DNA from: Paludisphaera mucosa
GTDB lineage: Bacteria > Planctomycetota > Planctomycetia > Isosphaerales > Isosphaeraceae
Assembly (NCBI RefSeq): GCF_029589435.1
Contig: NZ_JARRAG010000002.1
Span: forward strand, 1,922,001-1,986,000
Reading direction: 5' to 3'
Length of the DNA stretch: 64,000 bases
Part shown: in pieces, positions 17,817 through 26,504 of the stretch
How the letters are laid out: the number at the start of each line of letters is the position of its first letter
Position numbering within the stretch: the stretch's first letter is position 1
Position numbers and translations under genes: made by a program
The notes under the pieces: generated by a model
What the model saw: only the letters and a program-made list of their open reading frames with translations
Database searches by the model: none
Told to the model about the DNA's origin: nothing

Positions 17817-18281
17817 GGTCGGACTCCCTGGCATTGCTGATCGAACGTCGTCGAGCAGGGCGTCCGTACCGAATCGTCGATCGCGCGAGGGGCGACCGGA
17901 CGCGGGAAAGCTTCATTGCTCTCCGCGTGTGGAACGTAGGTCACGATGCACGGCGAGGTGTGCCTCAATCATAGTCCCGCCGCGACGGCGCGCGGGCGGG
18001 ACACGGACTTTCGCAGGCGGGTTCTTCGTTGCAGGCCCGATATGCGGGAGATTCGTCGACATTGGCTCGGTCTGAAATCCCCGCGCTCGTTCGGCTGGGT
18101 CGAACTCCCGGATACGGGGGATTGGTTCGGGTTGTCCCTCTCGCGGGCGTTTCTTATTAAGCTTGATGCGGATGCGGGACGAGCGAGGATCGTCTGCGGG
18201 CGTGGCATGGGTGCCGGAACTGTGTCAGAGTGGACCTGAGCTGCTCGAAGGGAGCCCAGGCCCAGGGGCGAGGAATCGTGG
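17817..18281. other. Gene-free divergent spacer
   Basis: 465 bases between the giant minus-strand gene and the plus-strand monooxygenase gene. A candidate plus-strand promoter lies at 18132-18160. No convincing promoter for the giant gene was found. Confidence 0.5.
18132..18160 (+). promoter_or_regulatory. Candidate promoter for the flavin monooxygenase gene
   Basis: TTGTCC at 18132-18137, a 17-base spacer and TATTAA at 18155-18160, in a locally AT-rich patch. It predicts a leader of about 115 bases before the ATG at 18282. Confidence 0.4.
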
Positions 18282-20018
18282 ATGGCGGACAGGATCGATC
18301 GTCATGTGGAGGTTCTGGTCGCAGGCGCGGGCCCATCGGGGCTGAGCCTGGCGTGCGAGCTGCGGCGGCGCGGAGTCGGGTGCTTGCTGGTCGACGAGGC
18401 GGCAGGATCTTCGTCGGAGCGGGAGTCGCCGGCCCTGACGATCCACGCGGCGACGATGGAGGTTTTCCATCGGATGGGAATCGCCGGTCGGATTCGGGAC
18501 GAGGCACGCGTGGCCCACGGGGTGGGCCTTTATCGTGCATCGTCGCGAATCGTGGACGTCCGCCTGACCCTGGCGCCCGATGAGACGCGGTTTCCGTTCA
18601 TCCTGGTCCTCCCCCAGAGCCGGACGGAGCGGATCTTACTGGAGCGGTTGGAACTGCTGGGCGGCGGGATCGAGTGGGAGACGCGGCTGACCTCGTTCAA
18701 GGCGGATCTCGACGGGGTGACCGCCGAGCTGAAAAGCAGCTCGAACCGGTCGTCGTCCGTCCGCGCGAAGTGGCTGATCGGCTGCGACGGCGGACGAAGC
18801 GTGGTTCGGCATGGCCTGGGACTGACATCCGCGGGAGACGAGTATCCCGAACGGTACCTGTCGGCCGATGCAAACGTCTCCTGGCGGCTGACGCCCGACG
18901 AAGCGGCCGTCGTGTTGACGTCGGAGGGGCCTTTCGTCGCGATCCCGCTGCCGGAGGAGGGGCGCTGGCGGCTGATCGACGCAACCGGGAAGTCGGATGT
19001 CCGGGCTCCCGAGGCGATCCTTGCCAGGTTGCGCGAACTGGCCGGACCGATCTCCGGCTTGGGCGGCGAGGTGGGCGAGGCCTCGTGGACGTCGTCGTTC
19101 GTGATCCATCGGCGGGTGGTCGACCGCTATCGCGCAGGGCGCGGCTTCGTCGTGGGCGACGCCGCCCACCTGCACAGCCCGGCCGGGGGACAGGGGATGA
19201 ACGCGGGGGTTCAGGACGCGGCCAATCTGGCGTGGAAGCTGGCGATGGTGATTCGCCGGGAAGCCCCGGAGTCCCTGCTGGAATCGTACGACCCCGAGCG
19301 TCGACCGGTCGGCGAACGCGTGCTCCGAGGGACCGACCGGATCATGAGGATGTTCGCCGCCCGGAATCCCCCGACCCGCGCCGCACGGGACGCGGTCCTG
19401 GCTGCACTGGGGAGGATCGAGGGGGTTCGCCGTCGGATCTCGCGCGAGGTCGCGGAGCTGACCGTCTCATACTCCGGCAGCCCGATCGTCGCCGAGAGCC
19501 GGGCGGGCTGGTTCGGGGCCGTGGTTCAGGAAGGCGCCAAGGGCTGCCGGGCGACGCGCTCGCTGCTCCGCGGCCCTGCGCCCGGCGACCGCATGCCGGA
19601 CGTTTTGCTCGCCCAGATCGACCCTGTAACCGGAGGACCCTTGCGGCTGTCCGACGTCGTCTTTAGGGCGGACCTCGACCCCAAGGCCGATCCGGTGGTT
19701 CGCCACATCCTCCTCATCTTCCCAGGGACTCTGCCCGCGTCGGGAACGCTTCTCGAGGGATTCCCGATCGAGGATTTCGTCCCGCCTCACCTCGACGATC
19801 GCATCCACCCGATTCTGGTCGAGCCCAGGGCCGACTTCGAGGGCTTCCAGGCCTGGCGAGGAGAGCGACTCGCCGACCCGGCCAACGGGTTGCATCGTCG
19901 GTTCGGCGCCGAAGGAGCATGCCTTTACCTCGTTCGGCCAGACGGCTTCATCGCCTTCCGCGCACGTCCGCTCGACCCCTCGGTCTTTCGCGAGTACGCT
20001 AAGCGTATCTTCCTCTAA
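18282..20018 (+). CDS. FAD-dependent aromatic-ring monooxygenase (PHBH/TfdB family)
   Basis: A 578-residue class A flavoprotein monooxygenase. It has the dinucleotide-binding GAGPSG at residues 15-20 with a following RRRGVGCLLVDE, the FAD/NAD(P)H 'DG' motif CDGGRSVVRHGLG at about residues 168-180, and the 'GD' motif GFVVGDAAHLHSPAGGQGMN at about 289-308, followed by DAANLAWKL. The C-terminal region (about 420-578) is the thioredoxin-like tail seen in phenol hydroxylase/TfdB/PgaE-type enzymes, ending RPDGFIAFRA. These enzymes hydroxylate phenolic or polyketide substrates with NAD(P)H and O2; the substrate here is unknown. The ATG at 18282 has an AGGA about 10 bases upstream. An 84-codon gene follows after 19 bases and is likely co-transcribed. 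Confidence 0.92.
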   Translation: MADRIDRHVEVLVAGAGPSGLSLACELRRRGVGCLLVDEAAGSSSERESPALTIHAATMEVFHRMGIAGRIRDEARVAHGVGLYRASSRIVDVRLTLAPDETRFPFILVLPQSRTERILLERLELLGGGIEWETRLTSFKADLDGVTAELKSSSNRSSSVRAKWLIGCDGGRSVVRHGLGLTSAGDEYPERYLSADANVSWRLTPDEAAVVLTSEGPFVAIPLPEEGRWRLIDATGKSDVRAPEAILARLRELAGPISGLGGEVGEASWTSSFVIHRRVVDRYRAGRGFVVGDAAHLHSPAGGQGMNAGVQDAANLAWKLAMVIRREAPESLLESYDPERRPVGERVLRGTDRIMRMFAARNPPTRAARDAVLAALGRIEGVRRRISREVAELTVSYSGSPIVAESRAGWFGAVVQEGAKGCRATRSLLRGPAPGDRMPDVLLAQIDPVTGGPLRLSDVVFRADLDPKADPVVRHILLIFPGTLPASGTLLEGFPIEDFVPPHLDDRIHPILVEPRADFEGFQAWRGERLADPANGLHRRFGAEGACLYLVRPDGFIAFRARPLDPSVFREYAKRIFL

Positions 20019-20037
20019 CGTCCAAAGGAGAAGCACC

Positions 20038-20292
20038 ATGTCCGGCATCGGCAAGTTCAAGCTCAGCGACGCCCTCGGCAACGCCGAAGGCGGGCCCGCG
20101 AAGTCCTCGAGGACTTCCTCCTTGAAGGCCAAGGGGCAGACCAAGGCGACTGCCGCCGAACAGGCCCGCGAGGCGCTGGAAGCCGCGGAGGCCAAGAACG
20201 CCGAGGCTTCGTTCCGGGGCCATATGGTCGAGATCGGTCGGGGCAACCAGCAGGCCGGACGTCAGCAGGGCGGCGGACGTCGCGGAAAATGA
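20038..20292 (+). CDS. Small hypothetical protein
   Basis: An 84-residue hydrophilic protein of unknown function. It is rich in Ala, Lys and Glu with a probable helix at about residues 38-60 (AAEQAREALEAAEAKNAE) and a Gly/Gln/Arg-rich tail (QQAGRQQGGGRRGK). No signal peptide or membrane segment. A good ribosome-binding site, AAAGGAG, lies about 9 bases before the ATG and the gene begins 19 bases after the monooxygenase stop, supporting expression from the same transcript. The basic tail could contact nucleic acid or ribosomes, but this is only an inference from composition. Confidence 0.65.
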   Translation: MSGIGKFKLSDALGNAEGGPAKSSRTSSLKAKGQTKATAAEQAREALEAAEAKNAEASFRGHMVEIGRGNQQAGRQQGGGRRGK

Positions 20293-20679
20293 AGTCGACC
20301 CTGGAGCCCTCCCCATCCATCCGGACGGATCGTGGGGTGGCCGTCGCCCGGGGCTATGAAAAGAGACGAGGGCGGCGCCGCCTGAGGTGTCGGTTCCCTG
20401 CCGCGGTTCTCGCGGTCGAGTCCGATGAGATCGACGGTCGATCGCTCGACCGTCGTCTTCCCGTTACACCCGGCGGACGCCGCCACTCGCCTCGTTGTCT
20501 CGGCGCTCGAAATCCGTTTATGACAGACGGATTACGTAGCTTGCGGGAGCTGCGTGGGATAAGAGGATAGGCTGAATCAGCTGCCCTGACAACCCAATTC
20601 CGTGCGTCGGGTGGGCTCCCGGACTTCATTCGAGAAGGTCGTCCACCTTCCGTGGGGGACATCCACCCTCGATCCACCC
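20293..20679. other. Gene-free spacer between convergent genes
   Basis: 387 bases between the 84-codon gene (plus) and a small minus-strand gene. It contains a hairpin at 20432-20455. No credible gene was seen. Confidence 0.5.
20432..20455 (+). terminator. Hairpin, possible terminator
   Basis: CGACGGTCGA (20432-20441) pairs with TCGACCGTCG (20446-20455) around a TCGC loop: a perfect 10-bp stem followed by TCTTCC. It lies 140 bases beyond the 84-codon gene and could end transcription from the monooxygenase side. Confidence 0.4.
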
Positions 20680-21012
20680 TTAGAGGAAGGATTCGATCCG
20701 ACGTCGCAGAGAGCCGATGAACGGACCGAGACCTCGCAGCCCGAGCCGCTCGATATCGCCTTCCAGCCCGGTCACCTCGGCGCGAATCGCTCGGAGGGTC
20801 TCCAGGTTGGGGTGGGTTTCCTTCAAGGCGTGGTGCGCCTTCAAGGTCGTTCGGCGCAGGACGTCGGCGACCTCACCGGCCGAGGAGGCGGGAGCCGCAA
20901 AGAACTCTTCGGTCGGGGCGTCGCAAGGCATTTCGGCGGCCGTGGGGACCATACTCTCCGCAGGGCCGGCGGACGGCCGTTTCCAGCGTTTCGTGGGGAC
21001 TGGGGTCAACAT
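20680..21012 (-). CDS. Small hypothetical protein
   Basis: A 110-residue protein without a family that I recognise. The N-terminal third is Pro/Ala-rich and probably disordered; the C-terminal part (about residues 45-110) looks helical, with heptad-like spacing (GEVADVLRRTTLKAHHALKE, LRAIRAEVTGLEGDIERL), so a small coiled-coil or four-helix domain is possible. The ATG at 21012 has AAGGA 8 bases upstream; a TTG one codon earlier is less likely. It has no signal peptide and no obvious partner gene. Reality is supported by the ribosome-binding site and amino-acid make-up only. Confidence 0.55.
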   Translation of the reverse strand: MLTPVPTKRWKRPSAGPAESMVPTAAEMPCDAPTEEFFAAPASSAGEVADVLRRTTLKAHHALKETHPNLETLRAIRAEVTGLEGDIERLGLRGLGPFIGSLRRRIESFL

Positions 21013-21586
21013 CAAAGACGTCCTTGCGGTGAGAGGTCGTCGTCGCGATCGTGGCCATGGGATCCGTTGCAGGATTCAGTCGGCGAGAGACCCGAGTGGG
21101 CGACGCAAGATCATCGTTGCATCGTTTGGGAGCACCTCCCGCCCGTCCTGACTCGTCCCCGTCTCTGCAAGTCATCTAGGCCACGAAGCACGACGCGTCC
21201 ACTCGGGTCGGCTTCATCGTTTCCGTCAAGACGCTGTTGGAGACGCGAATGTTCACCGAAATATTCGCCGCCCCCGGCGGAACCTTGTCGAAAACCGGTC
21301 GTGGCCGGCGCGGAATCGGTCTCGAAGCTCGCCACCTAGTCCTGGGCCCGTTTCATAGGCTTGATGAACATCTCGCGACTGGGCATGCCAGAAAACCCTT
21401 GAGAACAACACGGGCTTGATACGGACGTGCAGTATATCGGTGTCCGCCGTGTTGTCCATGAGAAATTTGTACAGGTCTATTTCGGGGTGGTTTTCGGGGG
21501 CCCAGGGATATGGTAGCTTCGGCGTTCGTCGCGATCCCTGACGTGGAGGGACGCGGGTAAGTTGACGTTGGGAAGGAGTGTTTCGC
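21013..21586. other. Gene-free divergent spacer
   Basis: 574 bases between a small minus-strand gene and the FKBP gene. Part of it (about 21400-21530) is AT-richer than its surroundings. Short frames on both strands have no recognisable content, and I could not pick a clear promoter for the FKBP gene. Confidence 0.5.
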
Positions 21587-22060
21587 TTGAAGACCGCCGA
21601 AGCGATGGCCCGGACGCTGCTTTGTGCATCGTTGGCCGGACTGTTCGCCCTGAGCTTCTCGATCCCGGCCTCGGCCCAGGACGGGAAGAAGGGCGAGAAG
21701 GAGAAAGAGATGACGAAGACCGAGAGCGGCCTGGAGTACAAGGATACGAAGGAAGGGGACGGTGCCGCTCCCAAGAAGGGGCAGAAGTGCAAGATGCACT
21801 ACACCGGGTGGCTCTGGGAAGACGGCAAGAAGGGCGAGAAGTTCGACAGCTCGGTCGATCGGGACGAGCCGTTCGAGTTCACCCTGGGCGTCGGCCAGGT
21901 CATCAAGGGCTGGGACGAAGGCGTCGGATCCATGAAGGTCGGCGGGAAGCGTGAGCTGCGAATCCCCCCTTCGCTCGGCTACGGCGCGCGGGGTGCGGGC
22001 GGCGTCATCCCGCCGAACGCCACGCTGCTGTTCGAGGTCGAACTCCTGGGCGTTCGCTGA
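21587..22060 (+). CDS. Exported FKBP-type peptidyl-prolyl cis-trans isomerase
   Basis: About 157 residues. A signal peptide ([23 protein letters not shown]) is followed by a short charged linker rich in Lys and Glu and one FKBP domain. The domain shows [51 protein letters not shown] and [17 protein letters not shown], covering the usual FKBP active-site residues (Tyr, Phe/Asp, Val-Ile, Trp, Tyr). It should catalyse proline isomerisation in the periplasm. The start is set at TTG 21587, 8 bases after AAGGAG; the ATG at 21605 is an alternative giving the same mature protein. Compared with FkpA-type proteins it lacks the N-terminal dimerisation region. Confidence 0.93.
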   Translation: MKTAEAMARTLLCASLAGLFALSFSIPASAQDGKKGEKEKEMTKTESGLEYKDTKEGDGAAPKKGQKCKMHYTGWLWEDGKKGEKFDSSVDRDEPFEFTLGVGQVIKGWDEGVGSMKVGGKRELRIPPSLGYGARGAGGVIPPNATLLFEVELLGVR

Positions 22061-22075
22061 TCCCGTCGATCGCGG

Positions 22076-22111
22076 GCCTTCGCCGCGGCCCCAGGCGGGG
22101 AGGGCGAAGGC
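22076..22111 (+). terminator. Hairpin downstream of FKBP gene
   Basis: GCCTTCGCC (22076-22084) pairs with GGCGAAGGC (22103-22111), with CCCC/GGGG pairing possible inside the loop. It starts 15 bases past the FKBP stop codon, between convergent genes, and probably acts as a terminator, although no U-run follows. Confidence 0.5.
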
Positions 22112-22223
22112 TCGGCGTCTTCACGGTCCCGAAGGCTCCGTTCGGGAGGGGATGCGGTCGCCGCTCGGGGCCTCAGAGGTCCCTCCGCACTCGCAGGGCC
22201 ACGACGCCTCGTCGTCGGAGCGG

Positions 22224-22955
22224 TCAGGTTGAAGAGGGCGGTTCGGCCGGGGGCCGGGTGAGGCGGACGAGGGTGCCGCGTCCCTGAGGCGCGTCGATCG
22301 AGAAAGCGCCTCGGTGGCGCCGCCACAGGCTCCGCGCCAGGGGGAGACCCAGTCCGGGGTGGTCGGGCTTGGTGCTGAAGAAGGGCTCGAGCGCCTGCTC
22401 GAGGACGTCGGGAGCCATGCCGGGGCCGTCGTCGCGGACGTCCAGCTCAAGCCAGCCCAGCGGGTCGAGGCGCGTCGACACCGTCAGGACGCCGCCTCCG
22501 ATCTCGTCCAAGGCTTCAAAGCCGTTGTCCAGCAGGCAGTCCAGCATGATGACGAGGCGCGGCGCGTCGCCGGGGAAGACGGCGCGGGCGGAGAGGTCGG
22601 CGGCCAGGGCGACGCCGGCCGGGGCGTCCTCGCGTCGGGCTTCGAGCCGGTCGGCGATCAGGCGGTCCAGGTCGACGGGCTGAAGGTCCGCGGTGGTCGC
22701 GCGTCGGCTGTATTCGGCGAGCCGCCGGCCCAGGGTCGAGCCCACGAGGGCGGCCCCGATGATCGCGTCGGCGCGACGGGCGACCTCTTCGGCGGGCAAG
22801 GCGCGGGTCTTGAGCATCTCCGCCTGGCTCACGATGGCGCTGAAATGGTTGATGACGCTGTGCACGACCGACGACGCCACGTGGCCCAGCACGTTCGGCA
22901 TGGGCTCCGACGTCTTCGCCGCGGTCGATCGGCCGATGGTGCTGGGGTCGGACAT
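22224..22955 (-). CDS. Soluble sensor histidine kinase (no input domain)
   Basis: A 243-residue kinase core. The dimerisation/phosphoacceptor helix is SSVVHSVINHFSAIVSQAE, with His32 in an HxxxN setting typical of HisKA-like domains. The ATPase domain has the N box (LLDNGFEAL), G1 (DDGPGM), F box (EPFFSTKPDHPGLGLPLAR, which also includes G2) and a final GRGTLVRL strand. There is no transmembrane segment or PAS/GAF domain, so its input must come from a partner. The frame is open far upstream, but the ATG at 22955 begins the homologous part. It is the last gene of the nine-gene minus-strand operon, 53 bases after the NPCBM gene. No response regulator is adjacent. Confidence 0.88.
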   Translation of the reverse strand: MSDPSTIGRSTAAKTSEPMPNVLGHVASSVVHSVINHFSAIVSQAEMLKTRALPAEEVARRADAIIGAALVGSTLGRRLAEYSRRATTADLQPVDLDRLIADRLEARREDAPAGVALAADLSARAVFPGDAPRLVIMLDCLLDNGFEALDEIGGGVLTVSTRLDPLGWLELDVRDDGPGMAPDVLEQALEPFFSTKPDHPGLGLPLARSLWRRHRGAFSIDAPQGRGTLVRLTRPPAEPPSST

Positions 22956-23008
22956 GATAGGGCTGGCTCGCCTCGGTGGGTACGGCTTCGGCGACGATCG
23001 GCGCGGCG

Positions 23009-24238
23009 TCAAGGACGGCGGATGATCCGGGCCTCGACCCAATCGGCCAGGTCGCGGACGTCGCCGCGCTCGCCGAACTCGGTGGCGAGGATCAGATGCT
23101 TGACCCCCTCGAGGTCGACGTCGACGGCGACCGGGGCGTCGCGGTAGGTGAGCGAAGGGCTGGCGTACCGGACCTTGCCGTCGGTCAGGACGCGAAAGAC
23201 GACGCTTCCCAGCGCGCCGGCGCGTTCGTCGACGCCCACGGTCGCCTGGAATCGCAGGTCGCCCGGCTGGATCTTGAACGCCAGGAGCGTCCGGCTCGAC
23301 GTCCCGATCCCTCGATCGTACGTCTTTCCGTTCAGGAGCAGGGGACGGTCCTCCACGCTGGCGTCGGCCTGAAACGGCCGCACGAGGTCGAAGTAGGGCA
23401 CGTAGCTTTTGGCTTCGACCGGGAGTTCCGACAGGTACGCGACGGTCGGCGTGCGGGGCGCGACGCGGACGACGTCGGCGAGCGGGACGTCGATGCGCAC
23501 GCCGAAGCGGGTCGCGCCGGAAACCCGACCCCGCTCGAGCTTGACCTCGACGAGCCCGAGCCGCGAACCGTCGAGCATGCCGATTTCGAGGTAAGGCCCG
23601 GCCGGCTTCGGATAGGAGACCAGGGCCGGGTCGAAGCCGACGGCGGTGACGCCGTCGCGCGCCAGCTCGCGGGCCGCGCCCTGGACCTGCAGGCGGACGA
23701 CGCGATCGTCCATGCCGAGGAAAGAGCCGGCGACCCGGTCGCCGTTGGCGAGCCACACGACCTCGCTGGTCCGGGCCTCCGTGCGGAGCCGGCGGACGAG
23801 CAGGTCGAACGCATCCGGGTCGCTCGGCGGATTCAGCACCAGGCCGAGCACCGCGTCGAGCGGCATCGAGGCCTTGCCCAGCGCGAGCGCCTGGACCTCG
23901 ACCTTGGCGTCCGTCGCCGAGCCCACCAGCGCCCGCACGACCCGGTCGCCTTCGGGGAGCACGACGTAGGCCCCTTCTCCCGTCGAGGTCGCCGCTTCGC
24001 GCGACAGGTGGACCAGCTCGGTCGTCGCGAACGCCCTGGGCGGGCTCTCTGCGGGCGAGATCTCGATCCGGTCGACCGCCAGCAATGTGATCCGCCCCGA
24101 CGGCCCGGGGCCCGCGGTCGTCAGCGTCTCGAATGCCGGGCCGGCGAGGTCGGGGCCCTCGGCTCGCGACGCGTCGACGACCCCCGACGCGGCGAGGACC
24201 GCCGCGAGTCGCAAGGAAATGCAAAGGTGCTTACGCAT
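23009..24238 (-). CDS. Exported protein with C-terminal NPCBM domain
   Basis: A 409-residue protein with a signal peptide (RKHLCISLRLAAVLAASGVVDASRA). The first 280 residues are beta-rich with repeated short units (VWLANGDRVAGSFLGMDDR, LEIGMLDGSRLGLVEVKLERG), similar to LSm-like or translation-barrel repeats, but not a family I can name. Residues about 300-409 match the NPCBM (novel putative carbohydrate-binding module) domain: KTYDRGIGTSSRTLLAFKI, then VGVDE and VVFRVLTDGKV. Carbohydrate or cell-wall binding is therefore suggested. The ATG at 24238 is chosen for the signal peptide. It is preceded by the prenyltransferase-repeat gene with a 35-base gap, in the VWA operon. Confidence 0.82.
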   Translation of the reverse strand: MRKHLCISLRLAAVLAASGVVDASRAEGPDLAGPAFETLTTAGPGPSGRITLLAVDRIEISPAESPPRAFATTELVHLSREAATSTGEGAYVVLPEGDRVVRALVGSATDAKVEVQALALGKASMPLDAVLGLVLNPPSDPDAFDLLVRRLRTEARTSEVVWLANGDRVAGSFLGMDDRVVRLQVQGAARELARDGVTAVGFDPALVSYPKPAGPYLEIGMLDGSRLGLVEVKLERGRVSGATRFGVRIDVPLADVVRVAPRTPTVAYLSELPVEAKSYVPYFDLVRPFQADASVEDRPLLLNGKTYDRGIGTSSRTLLAFKIQPGDLRFQATVGVDERAGALGSVVFRVLTDGKVRYASPSLTYRDAPVAVDVDLEGVKHLILATEFGERGDVRDLADWVEARIIRRP

Positions 24239-24273
24239 GGTGATCCACGTCCGGGGCGGCACGCCCTCGCGCC

Positions 24274-25452
24274 TCATCTCTGGAAGATCGGCAGGAAGTT
24301 GTTGGGCATCTGGAGGATGATCAGGGCCATGGCCGTGCCGTATTCGTTGCAGATGCTGTCGTTCCAGTAGCCGGCGGCGGACTGGCGATGGACCAGCTCG
24401 TTGCGGATCGCCGGGAACCACTCGTTCCAGTCGTCGCCCCCGCGGATCCACATGGCCTGCGCGGCGTAATAGTGGCCGTAGAAGTAGTGGCTGTAGCGGC
24501 TCCCCAGCTTGATCTCGCGCATGAACTGCTTGAGATAGGCCACGCCTTCGGCGACTTCCTTCTCGTCGTAGACCCCGGCGCTCTGCAGCGCGACGACGCC
24601 GGCCGCCGAACGCGGGAACGCGCTCGCCCCCCCCTGGAGCATGTAGCGAAAGCCGCCGTCGGGGTTCTGCGCCTGCTTCACGTACTTGATGCAGGCCTCG
24701 ACCGTCTCCTTGGGGATGAACAGCCCGGCGTTCCGCGCGGCGCGCAGGGCGTTGATCTCGCAGATGGTGACGGAGATGTCGGCGTCGTGGCGCACCGGCT
24801 GGTAGCGCCAGCCCCCCTCGTGGTTCTGGGTGTCGATGATGAGACGGACGGCCTTCTGGAGCTTCTCGCGGATCTCGGCCCGGCGCGTCATGCCGTAGGC
24901 CTCGGCCAGGAAGAGCGCGCCGAAGCCGTGCGAATACATGGGGCCGTGGGTCGAGGCGGCGGCCACGGCGATGAAGCCGGCCGGCGAGGTGTTGGCCATG
25001 ACGTAGGCGAGCGCCTTGTCGACCTGGGAGCCGTAGGGGCCCCGGCCCGGCGACGATCCGCCCGCCATGAAGGCCAGGCCGGCGAGGCTGGTGACGGCGA
25101 TGTTGCCGCGGTAGGTGCCGCTCCCGAACGAGCCGTCGGGCTGCTGCGACCGGGCCAACCACGCGAGCCCGTTCTGGATCGCTCGATCGGCCTCGGGCGT
25201 GAGCATCTCGCGCGTGCCGTCGGGGACGTCCCCGCGCACGGCCTCGCCGAAGACGCCCACGGACTGGGCCTTCTCGGCCTTCGGCGCGTCGCCCTTCGCG
25301 GGCTCGGCCTTGGGCGCCTCGCCCTTGGGGGCCGGGGCTTCCTGCTTCGCCGCCGGCTGTTCGGCCTTCGGGGCCTCCTGGGCGGCGAGTGGGGAGGCGA
25401 CGAGCACCGAGGTCGCGGCGACGAGGCAGAGGATGCGGCTTGGGAGGATCAT
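24274..25452 (-). CDS. Prenyltransferase/squalene-oxidase repeat protein, exported
   Basis: A 392-residue protein. A signal peptide (SRILCLVAATSVLVASPLAAQ) is followed by a Lys/Pro/Ala-rich linker (about residues 26-65). Residues about 85-390 form an alpha/alpha toroid with QW-type repeats: GLAWLARSQQPDGSFGSGTY, DTQNHEGGWRYQP, KQAQNPDGGFRYML and SAAGYWNDSIC. This is the fold of squalene-hopene cyclases and prenyltransferase beta subunits, but the cyclase DxDD motif is not seen and the location is outside the cytoplasm. Catalysis of terpenoid chemistry is therefore unlikely; a structural or binding role is more plausible. It sits in the nine-gene MoxR/VWA operon, 4 bases from the preceding gene. 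Such proteins recur near VWA proteins in planctomycetes (recollection, not checked). Confidence 0.85.
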   Translation of the reverse strand: MILPSRILCLVAATSVLVASPLAAQEAPKAEQPAAKQEAPAPKGEAPKAEPAKGDAPKAEKAQSVGVFGEAVRGDVPDGTREMLTPEADRAIQNGLAWLARSQQPDGSFGSGTYRGNIAVTSLAGLAFMAGGSSPGRGPYGSQVDKALAYVMANTSPAGFIAVAAASTHGPMYSHGFGALFLAEAYGMTRRAEIREKLQKAVRLIIDTQNHEGGWRYQPVRHDADISVTICEINALRAARNAGLFIPKETVEACIKYVKQAQNPDGGFRYMLQGGASAFPRSAAGVVALQSAGVYDEKEVAEGVAYLKQFMREIKLGSRYSHYFYGHYYAAQAMWIRGGDDWNEWFPAIRNELVHRQSAAGYWNDSICNEYGTAMALIILQMPNNFLPIFQR

Positions 25453-25456
25453 GGCG

Positions 25457-26500
25457 TCATTCCCCTCGGTTGAGCTTGCCTCGGGAGACCGACAGGTAGT
25501 AGCGGCGGATCAGCTCCTGGCTGTTGGGGAGCGAGTCTTCCTTGGACACGTTCTCCATCTCCTGCCTCAGCTCGGGAGGGAGGTGGCCCCAGGCGTCCTT
25601 GCCGCCGGCGAGCGATCTCTGGTCGGTGGGTTTGCGGGGCCGTTGGTTGGGGGCGCCGCCGGGATTGTTGCCGTCCTGATCGCCCGGCTGATCGCCGGGC
25701 TTGCCCCCCGGCTGCTGAGTCTGACGCTGCGTCATCTTCGACTGCTGCTGGCTCTCCTGGCGGATGCGCTCGATGAGCGTCTCCAGCCGCTTGACGAGCT
25801 GCTGCTGCCGGCCGCGGGTCTCGTCGCCCGTGTCGGGCTCGCCCAGGCGCTTCTCGACGTCGCGCATCTCCTTGATGATCTCGCCCATCGGGCCGGAGCC
25901 TTCCCCCTGCCCCTCCTCGCGCTGATTGCGCTTGCGGCGGCGGCCGGAGAGTTCTTCCAGCTCCTCGTCGATGGCCTTGTCCTTGTCGGTCAGCCTGGGA
26001 CGGCGATCGCCGCCCTGGCTCGGGTCCTTCTTCTCCTGATCCTTGTCGCCCTGGCCCGAACCCTGGTCCTTGTCCTCGTCGCCCGGGCCTCCCGGGGGCT
26101 TGCGCTCGTCCTTCGCGGTCGGCTCGTCCTTGGTCTGGCCCAGCGATTCGAGGAGCGCGTCCAGGTCCTTGTCCTTCCCGGACAGCTCGTCGGGCCTGGG
26201 TTTGGGCCTGGACTTGTCGTCGGGCTTGGCGTCGTCCGCGGGGGCCTGGGGCTTGGGGTTCTCGTCGCCCTTCGCCGCCGGGGCGTCGGGCTTCTTGGGC
26301 TCCTCGGGCTTGGCCGCGGGCTTCTTGTCCTCGTCGATCTCCTTGATGAGGGCGTCGAGGGCCGCGTCGGCCGAGGGATCCTGGGCTCGGGCCGGGTCGG
26401 GGCCCAAGAAGGCGTACGCGGCAAGGAGGGCCAGGCCGAGCCGCGTCATTCCGCCGACTCGGGCGGCGGGCGACGTCGTTCTGATGAGATTCTCGTGCAT
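25457..26500 (-). CDS. Exported charged low-complexity protein
   Basis: A 347-residue protein with a signal peptide ending near AFLGPDPARAQ (about residue 40). The rest is dominated by Lys, Asp, Glu, Pro, Gly and Gln, with little hydrophobic core: an acidic/basic linker up to about 190, a helical segment (MGEIIKEMRDVEKRLGE, QQLVKRLETLIERIRQESQQ) at about 205-260, then a Gly/Gln/Pro-rich stretch. The last 40 residues (WGHLPPELRQEMENVSKEDS, LIRRYYLSVSRGK) look folded and are probably the conserved part. It begins 4 bases after the DUF4175-like gene and ends 4 bases before the prenyltransferase-repeat gene, so it is firmly part of the operon. The C-terminal WGHLPPELRQ segment suggests a peptide-scale binding role; function unknown. 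Confidence 0.8.
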   Translation of the reverse strand: MHENLIRTTSPAARVGGMTRLGLALLAAYAFLGPDPARAQDPSADAALDALIKEIDEDKKPAAKPEEPKKPDAPAAKGDENPKPQAPADDAKPDDKSRPKPRPDELSGKDKDLDALLESLGQTKDEPTAKDERKPPGGPGDEDKDQGSGQGDKDQEKKDPSQGGDRRPRLTDKDKAIDEELEELSGRRRKRNQREEGQGEGSGPMGEIIKEMRDVEKRLGEPDTGDETRGRQQQLVKRLETLIERIRQESQQQSKMTQRQTQQPGGKPGDQPGDQDGNNPGGAPNQRPRKPTDQRSLAGGKDAWGHLPPELRQEMENVSKEDSLPNSQELIRRYYLSVSRGKLNRGE

Positions 26501-26504
26501 GGGT

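Noticed and set aside
24274-25452. Calling the toroid protein a squalene-hopene cyclase
   Set aside because: It lacks a DxDD motif and has a signal peptide, so only the fold can be claimed.
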